Under the pieces are notes generated by a model. It ran no database searches. It was not told where the DNA came from and was given only the letters and a program-made list of their open reading frames with translations. From assembly GCF_030908215.1 (NCBI RefSeq), contig NZ_JAVFJK010000005.1:186001-250000 (forward strand): a stretch of DNA of 64,000 bases. Reading direction: 5' to 3'. Shown here piece after piece: positions 1 through 7,183 of this stretch (its first letter is position 1; every line of letters begins with the position of its first letter). A program made the translations under genes and the position numbers. Origin of the DNA: Sinomonas sp. ASV486. GTDB taxonomy: Bacteria > Actinomycetota > Actinomycetes > Actinomycetales > Micrococcaceae.

Positions 1-24
1 GGCATCGTGCAGATCGCGGCCTGA
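1..24 (+). CDS. 3' end of an upstream gene (partial, tentative)
   Basis: Reading from base 1 the codons spell GIVQIAA and then a TGA at 22-24, after which the operator and promoter of the next gene begin. This looks like the tail of a coding sequence that starts outside the window. Seven residues are too few to name a family, and another frame cannot be excluded. Confidence 0.3.
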   Translation, partial: GIVQIAA

Positions 25-46
25 GTACTCCCAGTGCAAGCTGTTC

Positions 47-93
47 CTGTCAGTTTGCATTGACACGGCCTACCTGTCAGTTTAGATTGACAG
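47..93 (+). promoter_or_regulatory. Promoter with two tandem operators, probably for a leaderless transcript
   Basis: A -35 hexamer TTGACA (60-65) and a -10 hexamer TAGATT (83-88) are separated by 17 bp, and the expected start site falls on the ATG at 96. Two copies of an inverted repeat overlap these elements: CTGTCA-N8-TGACAC (47-66) covers the -35 and the perfect CTGTCA-N8-TGACAG (74-93) covers the -10. The copies are 27 bp apart. The layout is that of a repressed promoter. The regulator is not known; autoregulation by the DNA-binding protein encoded immediately downstream is the simplest inference. Confidence 0.7.
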
Positions 94-95
94 GT

Positions 96-305
96 ATGGA
101 GGAACAGCAGATCTCACACTCCCTGCAATCCGAGGACCCCGCGGTGGGCCTGCGCGCCGTCGGCGCGCTCCATCGACTCGCCGAGTCCACGGAGACGCGC
201 TACGTGGCCCTCGCCCGCGAGCGCGGCTGGACCTGGGAGCAGATCGGGGACGCCCTCGGGGTGTCCCGCCAGTCCGTCCATACCAAGCACGGCAAGGCCC
301 GCTGA
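96..305 (+). CDS. Small helix-turn-helix DNA-binding protein
   Basis: A 69-residue protein starting MEEQQISHSL. Its C-terminal half (RERGWTWEQIGDALGVSRQS, then VHTKHGK) is a helix-turn-helix of the kind that ends many small actinobacterial regulators; the N-terminal half is a short helical segment. The ATG at 96 is chosen over the ATG at 60 because the -10 hexamer ends at 88, which puts the transcription start on or beside this codon; there is no Shine-Dalgarno sequence. It lies 32 bp upstream of a Clp N-domain gene in the same direction, so the two probably form an operon, and it is the obvious candidate to bind the tandem operators in its own promoter. Family assignment is by the visible motif only. 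Confidence 0.8.
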   Translation: MEEQQISHSLQSEDPAVGLRAVGALHRLAESTETRYVALARERGWTWEQIGDALGVSRQSVHTKHGKAR

Positions 306-337
306 GGCGCGCCCTGCCCATCTGAAGGGCGGACGAT

Positions 338-793
338 ATGTTCGAACGATTCGCAGCCGCGGCACGCACCACCGTGACCGAGGGGGTGCACGAGGCCGAG
401 CGCCGGGGGGACCGGCGCATCGGCACGCAGCACCTCCTGCTCGGCCTCCTCCACGATCCCGACAGTGCCGCGATCCTCGGCACCGGACTCGAGGATGCAC
501 GCGCCGCCGAGGCGGCCCTCGACCGTGAGGCTCTCGCCGCCGTCGGCATCGATCCGGGGCCGGGACCGCTCGCCCAGGTCCCGGGGAGGGTGGGGCGCCT
601 GCCCTTCGCGTCGGGGGCGAAGGGCGTCCTTTCCCGCTCTGTCGGGTACGCGGCTTCCGAGAAGTCCCGCACGATCACAGGGCGGCACCTGATCCTCGCG
701 CTCCTGGACGCACCGGAGCCCGACCCCGCGGCCTCGCTCCTCGCGCGCTTGGGCGTTGACCCGCGCACGGTCCGCGCGCGGCTCGCTGCATGA
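338..793 (+). CDS. Clp N-terminal repeat domain protein without ATPase domain
   Basis: A 151-residue protein made of two Clp-N-type repeats. The first is MFERFAAAARTTVTEG with IGTQHLLLGLLHDP (about residues 1-45); the second contains GRHLILALLDAPEPD (about 110-130). This is the substrate- and adaptor-binding fold at the N terminus of ClpA, ClpC and ClpB, but no Walker motifs follow and the gene stops here, so it is a free-standing Clp-N protein. Such proteins may bind degrons or compete with the Clp ATPase for adaptors; that role is inference. An AAGGGCGG-type ribosome site precedes the ATG. The stop codon lies in a hairpin at 790-810. Confidence 0.85.
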   Translation: MFERFAAAARTTVTEGVHEAERRGDRRIGTQHLLLGLLHDPDSAAILGTGLEDARAAEAALDREALAAVGIDPGPGPLAQVPGRVGRLPFASGAKGVLSRSVGYAASEKSRTITGRHLILALLDAPEPDPAASLLARLGVDPRTVRARLAA

Positions 794-810
794 ACGCGTG
801 GGTCGTTCAT
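790..810 (+). terminator. Hairpin containing the Clp-N gene stop codon
   Basis: ATGAACG (790-796) pairs with CGTTCAT (804-810) around a 7-nt loop. The TGA stop (791-793) is inside the stem. No T-run follows, so termination activity is uncertain. Confidence 0.4.
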
Positions 811-870
811 TTGCGGATGACCGCCCTTGGGCGAGATGACCCTCCCTGGGCGGCATAACCGTTGTTGCCG

Positions 871-940
871 CGGGCCGGAGTGTCTTGCCCGCGAGCGACG
901 GCGTGGGCGGGCCGGAGTGTTTGCCCGCGAGCGACGGCGT
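871..940. repeat. Tandem duplication of a ~34-bp intergenic unit
   Basis: Two nearly identical copies, 871-904 and 908-940, differ by one missing C in the second; each begins CGGGCCGGAGTGT and ends GCGAGCGACGGCGT, and each contains CGGGC and GCCCG able to pair. They fill most of the gap between the convergent Clp-N and phosphohexomutase genes. Two copies only, so this is not a CRISPR array. Confidence 0.75.
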
Positions 941-962
941 CCGCGAGCATAGCGCCGCCCGG

Positions 963-2819
963 TCAGAGCCCGAGGGCCTCGCGCACGTCGTCGATCGCCG
1001 CGTCCAGCGCGTGCCGCGCTGCCTGGCGTGCCTCGCCGAGCTCCGCCGAGTTGTCCACGGGACGGATCACCTCGAGATAGCACTTGAGCTTCGGCTCGGT
1101 GCCGCTCGGGCGGATGATGACTCTCGTCGCGTCCCGCGTCACCCATTGGAGCCCCTCGGTGGGAGGAAGCTCCTCGGAACCGGTCGAGAGGTCCAGGGCC
1201 GTCTCGACGGGGGAGTCGGCGAAGGACGCCGGCGGGTCGTGCCGCAGGCGCGTCATCATCGCGTCCAGCAGGCCGAGGTCGGCCACGCGTACGCTCAGCT
1301 GGTCAGTCAGATGCACGCCGTGCAGCACGTGCAGCGCATCGAGCCGGTCGAAGACGGTCTGGCCGTGGGCCTTCGCGTCCGCGGCCAGCTCGGCAACGAG
1401 CAGGGCCGCGGAGATGCCGTCCTTGTCCCTCACGAGACCGGGTGCGACGCAGTAGCCGAGGGCCTCCTCGTATCCGTACACGAGGCCCGGCACGCGGGAA
1501 ATCCACTTGAAGCCGGTGAGGGTCTCGCGGTGGCCCAGACCGGCCGACGCCGCGATCCTGGCCAACAGTCGGGAGGAGACGATCGAGTTCGCGAAGACAG
1601 GCGCGGCTTCTGAGGCCGCGAGATCCCCGTCCGCCGCTGCCAGAGGATCGGCGGCGGGTGAGCCGTCGGCGGGCGGCAGGGGGACGTCGTCGTCCGTCAG
1701 GCCCTGGGCCCGCCCGAGGCGGCGCGCCACGTGCGAGCCCAGGAGTGCGCCTACCTCGTCGCCGCGCAGCATGCGCCACTCGCCGGTCGCCGGGTCCGGG
1801 GCGGCCACGGCGCAGCGGTCGGCGTCGGGATCATTGGCGATCACGAGGTCCGCGCCGGCGGACTTCGCGGCGTCGATGGCCAGGTCCAGAGCACCGGCCT
1901 CTTCGGGGTTCGGGAAGGCGACCGTCGGGAACGCGGGGTCGGGCTGCGCCTGCTCGGGGACGAGCGAGACGTCGGTGAATCCGGCCGCCGTCAGCACGCT
2001 GATGGCCGTCTCGCCGCCCACACCGTGCATGGGCGTGAGGACCACCCTGAGGTCCCGCGCGGGGAACATCTCCGGCTTGGCGAGACGCACGACGGCGCCG
2101 CGGTAGTCCGCGGCGATGCTCGCCGGGAGCACGGTCCAGCCGCTCTCGGCCAGGGCGATGTCCCCGACCGGACCGACGCTCCCGATGAGCTCGGAGATCT
2201 CCGCGTCGATCGGGGCGACGATCTGTGCGCCGCGCCCGGCCTCCTCCACAGCGCGGCCGCCGAGGTAGACCTTGTAGCCGTTGTCCTGCGGCGGGTTGTG
2301 GCTCGCGGTGACCATGACGCCGGCATCGCAGCCGAGAGCCCGCAGCGCGTACGCCAGAACGGGCGTGGGCAGCGCCGACGGCAGGAGGCAGGCGTCGATC
2401 CCGGCCGCGGTGAAGATCGCAGCTGTCTCGGCCGCGAAGACGTCGGAGTTGGTGCGCGCGTCGTAGCCGACGACCGCGCGCGGCGGGGCGCCGTCGTCGT
2501 CCGCCGCAGAGACCCGGCGCGTCAGGAAAGCCGCGATCCCGGCCGCGGCCCGGCGCACCGTGACACGGTTCATCCGGTTCGGCCCGGGCCCGAGCGCAGC
2601 CCGCAGGCCGGCGGTGCCGAACTGGAGCGTCCCCGAGAAGGCGTCCGAGAGCTCCTGGACGGCCGCATCGCGGGCGGGCGAGGGATCCGCCTCGGAGGCC
2701 CGCGCGAGGGTCTCGCGCAGCTGCGCGGCCGTCTCGGGGTCGGGGTCTGTTGCCGCCCAGGCCTCTGCCAGCGGGGCGAGTTCGGCGAGGTCGGGCGTTC
2801 CAGGGGGGAGCGTGCTCAT
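963..2819 (-). CDS. Phospho-sugar mutase (alpha-D-phosphohexomutase family)
   Basis: A 618-residue enzyme that moves the phosphoryl group between C1 and C6 (or C5) of a sugar phosphate through a phosphoserine intermediate. All four family signatures are present: the phosphoserine loop TASHNP (Ser about 173), the Mg2+ loop DPDADR (about 330-335), the sugar-binding GYEEALGY and the C-terminal phosphate loop RPSGTEPKLKCYLEV. Length fits the bacterial/PGM2-type phosphomannomutase/phosphoglucomutase/phosphopentomutase group. It is followed in the same direction (13 bp between its start and the preceding stop) by a gene order purine nucleoside phosphorylase then mutase, which favours a phosphopentomutase role in nucleoside salvage, though sequence alone does not separate this from glucose or mannose phosphate. 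Confidence 0.93.
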   Translation of the reverse strand: MSTLPPGTPDLAELAPLAEAWAATDPDPETAAQLRETLARASEADPSPARDAAVQELSDAFSGTLQFGTAGLRAALGPGPNRMNRVTVRRAAAGIAAFLTRRVSAADDDGAPPRAVVGYDARTNSDVFAAETAAIFTAAGIDACLLPSALPTPVLAYALRALGCDAGVMVTASHNPPQDNGYKVYLGGRAVEEAGRGAQIVAPIDAEISELIGSVGPVGDIALAESGWTVLPASIAADYRGAVVRLAKPEMFPARDLRVVLTPMHGVGGETAISVLTAAGFTDVSLVPEQAQPDPAFPTVAFPNPEEAGALDLAIDAAKSAGADLVIANDPDADRCAVAAPDPATGEWRMLRGDEVGALLGSHVARRLGRAQGLTDDDVPLPPADGSPAADPLAAADGDLAASEAAPVFANSIVSSRLLARIAASAGLGHRETLTGFKWISRVPGLVYGYEEALGYCVAPGLVRDKDGISAALLVAELAADAKAHGQTVFDRLDALHVLHGVHLTDQLSVRVADLGLLDAMMTRLRHDPPASFADSPVETALDLSTGSEELPPTEGLQWVTRDATRVIIRPSGTEPKLKCYLEVIRPVDNSAELGEARQAARHALDAAIDDVREALGL

Positions 2820-2832
2820 GGGGTGCAGTCCT

Positions 2833-3630
2833 TCAGATCGCGGCGATGACGTCGGCGAGGAGGCGTGAGATGCGCGGTCCCGCGGCGCGGCCCGCCTCGA
2901 GGACTTCCTCGTGGCTCAGCGGTTCGGTGCCGATGCCTGCCGCGAGATTGGTCACAAGCGAGATTCCGAAGACCTCGAGCCCGGCATGGCGTGCGGCGAT
3001 CGCCTCGAGTGCCGTGGACATGCCGACGAGGTCCGCTCCGATCCGCTTGGCGTACTGGACTTCCGCCGGCGTCTCGTAGTGCGGCCCGGTGAACTGGGCA
3101 TAGACGCCCTCGGCGAGGCTCGGGTCCACGGAACGTGCCACGGCCCTCAGCCGCGCGGAGTACAGGTCCGTGAGGTCCACGAAGGTCGCGCCCTCGAGGG
3201 GGGAGGCGGCCGTGAGGTTGATGTGGTCGCTGATGAGCACTGGGGTGCCCGGCGCCCAGTCCGCATTGAGCCCGCCGCACCCGTTGGTCAGGACCACGAC
3301 CCGGCAGCCGGCAGCCGCGGCCGTGCGCACACCGTGTGCGACCGCGCGCACGCCCTTGCCCTCGTAGTAGTGGGTCCGGGCTCCGAGGACGAGGGCGCGC
3401 TTGCCGTCCGGGGTGAGCGCCGAGCGGACGGTCGCTACGTGCCCCTCGACGGCCGGCGCCGAGAATCCGGGGATTTCGGACGCCTCGAGCGTTGCCGTGG
3501 TCTCGCCGACGAGATCCGCCGCGCCGCCCCAGCCGGAGCCGAGGACCAGCGCGATGTGGTGCTGCTGAACGCCGGTTGCCCGCGCAATGTGGTCTGCCGC
3601 GGCATGGGCCAGTTCGAAGGGACTGTCCAT
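2833..3630 (-). CDS. Purine nucleoside phosphorylase (trimeric PNP family)
   Basis: Cleaves purine nucleosides with phosphate to base plus ribose 1-phosphate. Family signatures in order are LGSGWGG (phosphate loop), GRTHYYEG-type (ARTHYYEGK here), NGCGGLN, ISDHINL, FTGPHYETPAEV and VGMSTALEA, then SLVTNLAAG near the end. The ATG at 3630 (MDSPFELAH, 265 residues) is preferred to a GTG at 3657 because GGCGAGGA lies about 8 nt upstream of it. The gene is 13 bp upstream of the phosphohexomutase gene, so ribose 1-phosphate released here could be isomerised by the neighbouring product. The quinone reductase gene is divergent. Confidence 0.93.
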   Translation of the reverse strand: MDSPFELAHAAADHIARATGVQQHHIALVLGSGWGGAADLVGETTATLEASEIPGFSAPAVEGHVATVRSALTPDGKRALVLGARTHYYEGKGVRAVAHGVRTAAAAGCRVVVLTNGCGGLNADWAPGTPVLISDHINLTAASPLEGATFVDLTDLYSARLRAVARSVDPSLAEGVYAQFTGPHYETPAEVQYAKRIGADLVGMSTALEAIAARHAGLEVFGISLVTNLAAGIGTEPLSHEEVLEAGRAAGPRISRLLADVIAAI

Positions 3631-3749
3631 GATCGCCGTCCTCGCCGTTGTCGTCACAGGAAGAACCTACCAATCTGCACGACCCGGAGCACGCGCGCAC
3701 GCGGGGCGGGAATGGCCCACAGCGCGCAGCCGGGGCAGAATGGGTGTCC

Positions 3750-5174
3750 GTGACGATGAATCCTGACTTCGCGGCTCCTCATATCGCAATCCTCGGCGGC
3801 GGCCCGGGCGGCTACGAGGCGGCATCGGTCGCGGCCTCGCTCGGCGCCAGGGTGACGATCGTCGAGCGTGCCGGCCTCGGCGGCTCGGCGGTGCTGACCG
3901 ACGTGGTCCCCTCCAAGACCCTCATCGCCACCGCAGACCTCATGACCCGCGTCGAGGAGGCCTCTTCGGCGCTGGGCCTGCGCCTCGCTTCGGAGGGGGG
4001 CGGACCGCTCCAGCGCTCCGACCTCCACGCCGACCTCCGCATCGTCAATGACCGGCTGCTCGGGCTCGCGAGGCAGCAGTCCGAAGACATCCGGGCGGGG
4101 CTGGCGGCCCAGGGCGTGCGGATCGTCATGGGCTCCGGTCGGCTCGTCGACGGCAGCGTGATCGAGGCCACGACGGTGGACGGCGTCGAGCGCATCGAGT
4201 CCGATGCCGTGATCCTCGCCGTGGGCGCACACCCCCGGGAACTGCCTACGGCCCGCCCCGACGGCGAGCGCATCCTCAACTGGGCCCAGATCTACAGCCT
4301 CGAGGAGATCCCCGAGGAACTCATCGTGGTGGGCTCGGGCGTGACCGGCGCCGAGTTCGCCTCGGCGTACAACGGCCTCGGCTCCAACGTCACCCTCATC
4401 TCGTCCCGCGACCGGGTCCTCCCCGGCTCCGACACGAACGGGGCCGAGGTGCTCGAGAAGGTCTTCGCCCGCCGCGGCGTCCGCGTCCTGTCCCGGTCCC
4501 GCGCCGAGGCGGTCGAGCGGACCGGCGACGGCGTGGCCGTGACCCTCGGCGACGGCACCAAGGTGACGGGCACCCACTGCCTCCTGTGCGTGGGATCCAT
4601 CCCCAACACCGACGGGATCGGCCTCGCGCAGGCCGGCGTTGCGGTCACCGAGAGCGGCCACATCAAGGTCGACGGCGTCTCCCGCACCACCGCGACCAAC
4701 GTCTACGCCGCGGGGGACTGCACGGGTGTCCTCGCGCTGGCCTCGGTGGCCGCGATGCAGGGCCGCATCGCCGTCGCGCACATTCTCGGCGACCAGGTCA
4801 CCCCGCTCAACCTCAACCACGTCGCGTCCAACATCTTCACCTCGCCCGAGATCGCCTCGGTGGGCGTCTCGGAGGAGGACGTCACGAGCGGTCGGGTCGC
4901 CGGAGACGTCGTGATGCTGCGGCTCAAGAGCAACCCCCGGGCCAAGATGCGCAACACGACAGACGGTTTCATCAAGGTCATCTCGCGCAAGGGCTCGGGG
5001 ACGCTCATCGGCGCGGTGGTCATGGGCTCGAACGCCTCGGAGCTCATCTTCGGGCTCGCGATGGCCGTCGAGCAGAAGCTCCACGTGGACGACGTCGCGA
5101 ACACCTATGCCGTGTACCCCTCCCTGACCGGGTCGATCGCCGAGGCCGCCCGCCGCCTGCACGTGCACATGTAG
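3750..5174 (+). CDS. lpdA: NAD(P)H:quinone reductase, LpdA-like (pyridine nucleotide-disulfide oxidoreductase fold)
   Basis: A flavoprotein with an N-terminal FAD Rossmann motif (ILGGGPGGYEAA), a central NAD(P) motif (VVGSGVTGAEFASAY), the second FAD motif YAAGDC and a C-terminal dimerisation domain ending TYAVYPSLTGSIAEAARRL. Where lipoamide dehydrogenase has the redox cysteines (GGTCLNVGCIPSK) this protein reads GGSAVLTDVVPSK, so both cysteines are absent and disulfide chemistry is impossible. The same replacement is known in the mycobacterial LpdA quinone reductase, which the sequence resembles over its length. The N terminus is uncertain: GTG 3744, GTG 3750 and ATG 3756 all precede the FAD motif. 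A CAGAAT at 3736-3741 would place the transcript start near 3748. Confidence 0.9.
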   Translation: MTMNPDFAAPHIAILGGGPGGYEAASVAASLGARVTIVERAGLGGSAVLTDVVPSKTLIATADLMTRVEEASSALGLRLASEGGGPLQRSDLHADLRIVNDRLLGLARQQSEDIRAGLAAQGVRIVMGSGRLVDGSVIEATTVDGVERIESDAVILAVGAHPRELPTARPDGERILNWAQIYSLEEIPEELIVVGSGVTGAEFASAYNGLGSNVTLISSRDRVLPGSDTNGAEVLEKVFARRGVRVLSRSRAEAVERTGDGVAVTLGDGTKVTGTHCLLCVGSIPNTDGIGLAQAGVAVTESGHIKVDGVSRTTATNVYAAGDCTGVLALASVAAMQGRIAVAHILGDQVTPLNLNHVASNIFTSPEIASVGVSEEDVTSGRVAGDVVMLRLKSNPRAKMRNTTDGFIKVISRKGSGTLIGAVVMGSNASELIFGLAMAVEQKLHVDDVANTYAVYPSLTGSIAEAARRLHVHM

Positions 5175-5184
5175 CAGGGGCCCT

Positions 5185-5208
5185 CCACGGAGGTCTTCGG
5201 GTCCGTGG
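5185..5208 (+). terminator. Hairpin after the quinone reductase gene
   Basis: CCACGGA (5185-5191) and TCCGTGG (5202-5208) form a perfect 7-bp stem with a 10-nt loop containing CTTCGG, 10 bp after the stop codon. A T-run is lacking, as is usual for high-GC actinobacterial terminators. Confidence 0.55.
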
Positions 5209-5248
5209 TCCCTTGAGGACTGTCGGTGGTGCGCGGGACGATGGCGGC

Positions 5249-5776
5249 ATGGCACACACCGATGATGGACACGCGCACTCCCACTCCCACTCCCACGCGC
5301 ATTCGCACAGCGCGTTCGACAACGACAACGATGCCCTGGCAGCCATCGAGGAGCACCACACCCACATGCTGCACCGGGTGACGGCGCTGTCCGATGCCCT
5401 GATCGCCGCCGTCGCCGGGGGAGACGGCGGCACCGCGTACGACGAGCATGCCAACCTCGTTGCCTGGTGCGAGGACGAGCTCATTCCGCACGCCGTGGCC
5501 GAGGAAGGGCCGCTGTACGGCCCGGCGCGAGAGACGCCGGAGGGCCGGCTCCTGGTGGAGGGGATGCTCCTGGACCACCGGACGATCATCGGCCTCGTCG
5601 AGGAGCTCCGGCCCGCCGAGGGTGCGCGGGCTGCTGCGCTGGGCCTCGTGATCACCCGTGCGTTCGCGCTCCACCTCCGCAAGGAGAACGAGCTGCTCTT
5701 CCCCTACATCGCGCGGAACCCGGACCTCTCGCTCGCCAAGGCGGTGGCTGGGCTCGAGGAGGTCGTCGGGCAGTAG
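5249..5776 (+). CDS. Hemerythrin HHE-domain protein with a histidine-rich N terminus
   Basis: A 175-residue protein. Residues 1-20 include an alternating His/Ser/Ala tract (HAHSHSHSHAHSHS), a likely metal-binding tail. The remainder is an HHE helical bundle with HHTHMLHRV, the HxxxE pairs HAVAEE and HLRKENELLFPYI, and LLDHRTI between them, giving the ligand pattern of a di-iron or other metal-binding hemerythrin-like domain. It may sense or store oxygen, NO or iron; the sequence does not say which. A TTGAGG (5213-5218) and GACGAT (5237-5242), 18 bp apart, would give a leaderless transcript at 5249. Its start overlaps the terminator region of the preceding gene. Confidence 0.85.
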   Translation: MAHTDDGHAHSHSHSHAHSHSAFDNDNDALAAIEEHHTHMLHRVTALSDALIAAVAGGDGGTAYDEHANLVAWCEDELIPHAVAEEGPLYGPARETPEGRLLVEGMLLDHRTIIGLVEELRPAEGARAAALGLVITRAFALHLRKENELLFPYIARNPDLSLAKAVAGLEEVVGQ

Positions 5777-5881
5777 GCCCGTGGCCCCCTCGGATTGAGA
5801 CGCACGGAGTTTCGGCCCATATCCGCCCTCTGAGCTACCGTGGCCTCCGTCACAGGCAAGGTCGCAGCGCGAGGAGGGACC

Positions 5882-7183
5882 ATGACCAAGACCGCAGAGG
5901 AACTCGCCAGCGGCGAGGGCGCCGGCGTCGGTGGAGGCTCAGCGGCGGAGGGCACAGTGCGTCTGCGCGGGCAGGGGCTGCTTGCGGCGGCGTCGTTCTC
6001 TGCCGTCGCCGCCGGCTTCATCGCCGTGTCGATTTCGTACGCGGGGCCCATGGTCGTGGTCCTGCAGGCCGCCCAGGCCGCGCACCTCAGCGCCGAGCTG
6101 ACCGCGTCGTGGGTGAGCTCGATTGCGATCGCGAGCGGGATCACGTGTGTCGTCCTGAGCCTGCTCACGCGGCAGCCCGTCGTCGTGGCCTGGTCCGTGC
6201 CGGGTGCGGCCCTCCTGCTCACTGCGCTCGGCCACTACTCGTACAGCGATGCCCTCGGCGCCTACATCGTCGCGGCGGCAATGGCGCTCGTACTCGGCGT
6301 GACCGGCCTGTTCGGGAAGATCCTTGATGCGGTCCCCAAGCCCGTGGTGGCGGCCGTGCTGGCGGGAGTCCTGCTGCCGTTCGTGCTCAAGGCGAGCGGC
6401 GCCGTCGTCGATGCTCCGCTCGTGGCCGGCGGGCTCGTCCTCGCGTTCCTCGCCGGGCGTCGGTTCGCGCCGCGCTACGCCGTCCTCGTGGCGCTCGCGG
6501 CCGGCGTCGTGCTTGCTTCGGCGACGGGCGGCATCGCTGCGCCGAGTGTCGCGTGGGACTTCGCCGGTCCCGTCTGGACCACCCCGACGTTCGGCGCGCC
6601 GGCCATTGTCGGCATCTCGGTGCCGCTGCTCGTCGTGACGATGGCCGGTCAGAATGCGCCGGGGCTGGCGATGATGCGCCAGCTCGGGTACAGCGCCGGG
6701 GACCGGCTCATGATCGGCGGCGCGTCCCTCGCCTGGCTCGTCTCGGCACCCTTCGGCTCGCACGGGATCAACCTCGCGGCCATCACGGCAGGGATCTGCG
6801 CGGGCCGCGAGGCGCACCGGGATCCCTCCCGGCGCTACGTGGCCGGCGTCTCGTGCGGGGTCTTCTACATCCTGTTCGGGCTGTTCAGCACGGCGGCCGT
6901 GGCGCTCGTCGCCGTGGTGCCGGCCGCGCTCCTGACCGTCTTGGCGGGCGTCGCCCTCCTCGGGGCGACCCAGGGCGCGATCATCGACGCCGTGACCCAC
7001 TCGCGCGACGGCGCCGCGGGGCCCCACTCGATCGAGGCTGCGGTGATCACGCTCGTGGTCACGGCCTCAGGAGTCAGCGCGTTCGGCATTGTGGCGCCCT
7101 TCTGGGGGCTCCTGGCCGGGGCGGCAGCGTACGTCCTGCTCGGTGCACTCAGGCCGCGACGGCCGCGAAGTGCCGTTCGATGA
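5882..7183 (+). CDS. BenE-type benzoate/H+ symporter family membrane protein
   Basis: A 433-residue polytopic protein with about 12 hydrophobic segments after a 30-residue Gly/Ala-rich cytoplasmic N terminus. Diagnostic stretches are SISYAGPMVVVLQAA near the start, VVVAWSVPGAALL, ISVPLLVVTMAGQNAPGL and FGSHGINLAAITAGIC, all characteristic of the BenE family. Import of benzoate or a related aromatic acid is the family function; the real substrate is unknown because no aromatic-degradation genes lie nearby. GGAGGG precedes the ATG at 5882 by 6 nt, which decides the start over an upstream ATG at 5840. The gene converges on the nitrate operon, with the two stop codons 35 bp apart or less (its stop is at 7181-7183, and the neighbouring reading frame on the other strand ends at 7149, so the 3' ends overlap by 35 bp). 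Confidence 0.88.
   Translation: MTKTAEELASGEGAGVGGGSAAEGTVRLRGQGLLAAASFSAVAAGFIAVSISYAGPMVVVLQAAQAAHLSAELTASWVSSIAIASGITCVVLSLLTRQPVVVAWSVPGAALLLTALGHYSYSDALGAYIVAAAMALVLGVTGLFGKILDAVPKPVVAAVLAGVLLPFVLKASGAVVDAPLVAGGLVLAFLAGRRFAPRYAVLVALAAGVVLASATGGIAAPSVAWDFAGPVWTTPTFGAPAIVGISVPLLVVTMAGQNAPGLAMMRQLGYSAGDRLMIGGASLAWLVSAPFGSHGINLAAITAGICAGREAHRDPSRRYVAGVSCGVFYILFGLFSTAAVALVAVVPAALLTVLAGVALLGATQGAIIDAVTHSRDGAAGPHSIEAAVITLVVTASGVSAFGIVAPFWGLLAGAAAYVLLGALRPRRPRSAVR

Noticed and set aside
871-940. Two-copy repeat as a mini-CRISPR
   Set aside because: Only two units separated by three bases, no spacers and no cas genes.
82-1146. Long minus-strand frames opposite the HTH and Clp-N genes
   Set aside because: Arg/Pro/Ala-rich sequence with no domain; the plus strand has clear protein families and promoter.
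3654-5255. 533-codon frame antisense to lpdA
   Set aside because: Composition is His/Asp/Arg/Gly-rich with no domain and it mirrors the codon pattern of the real gene; typical high-GC shadow.
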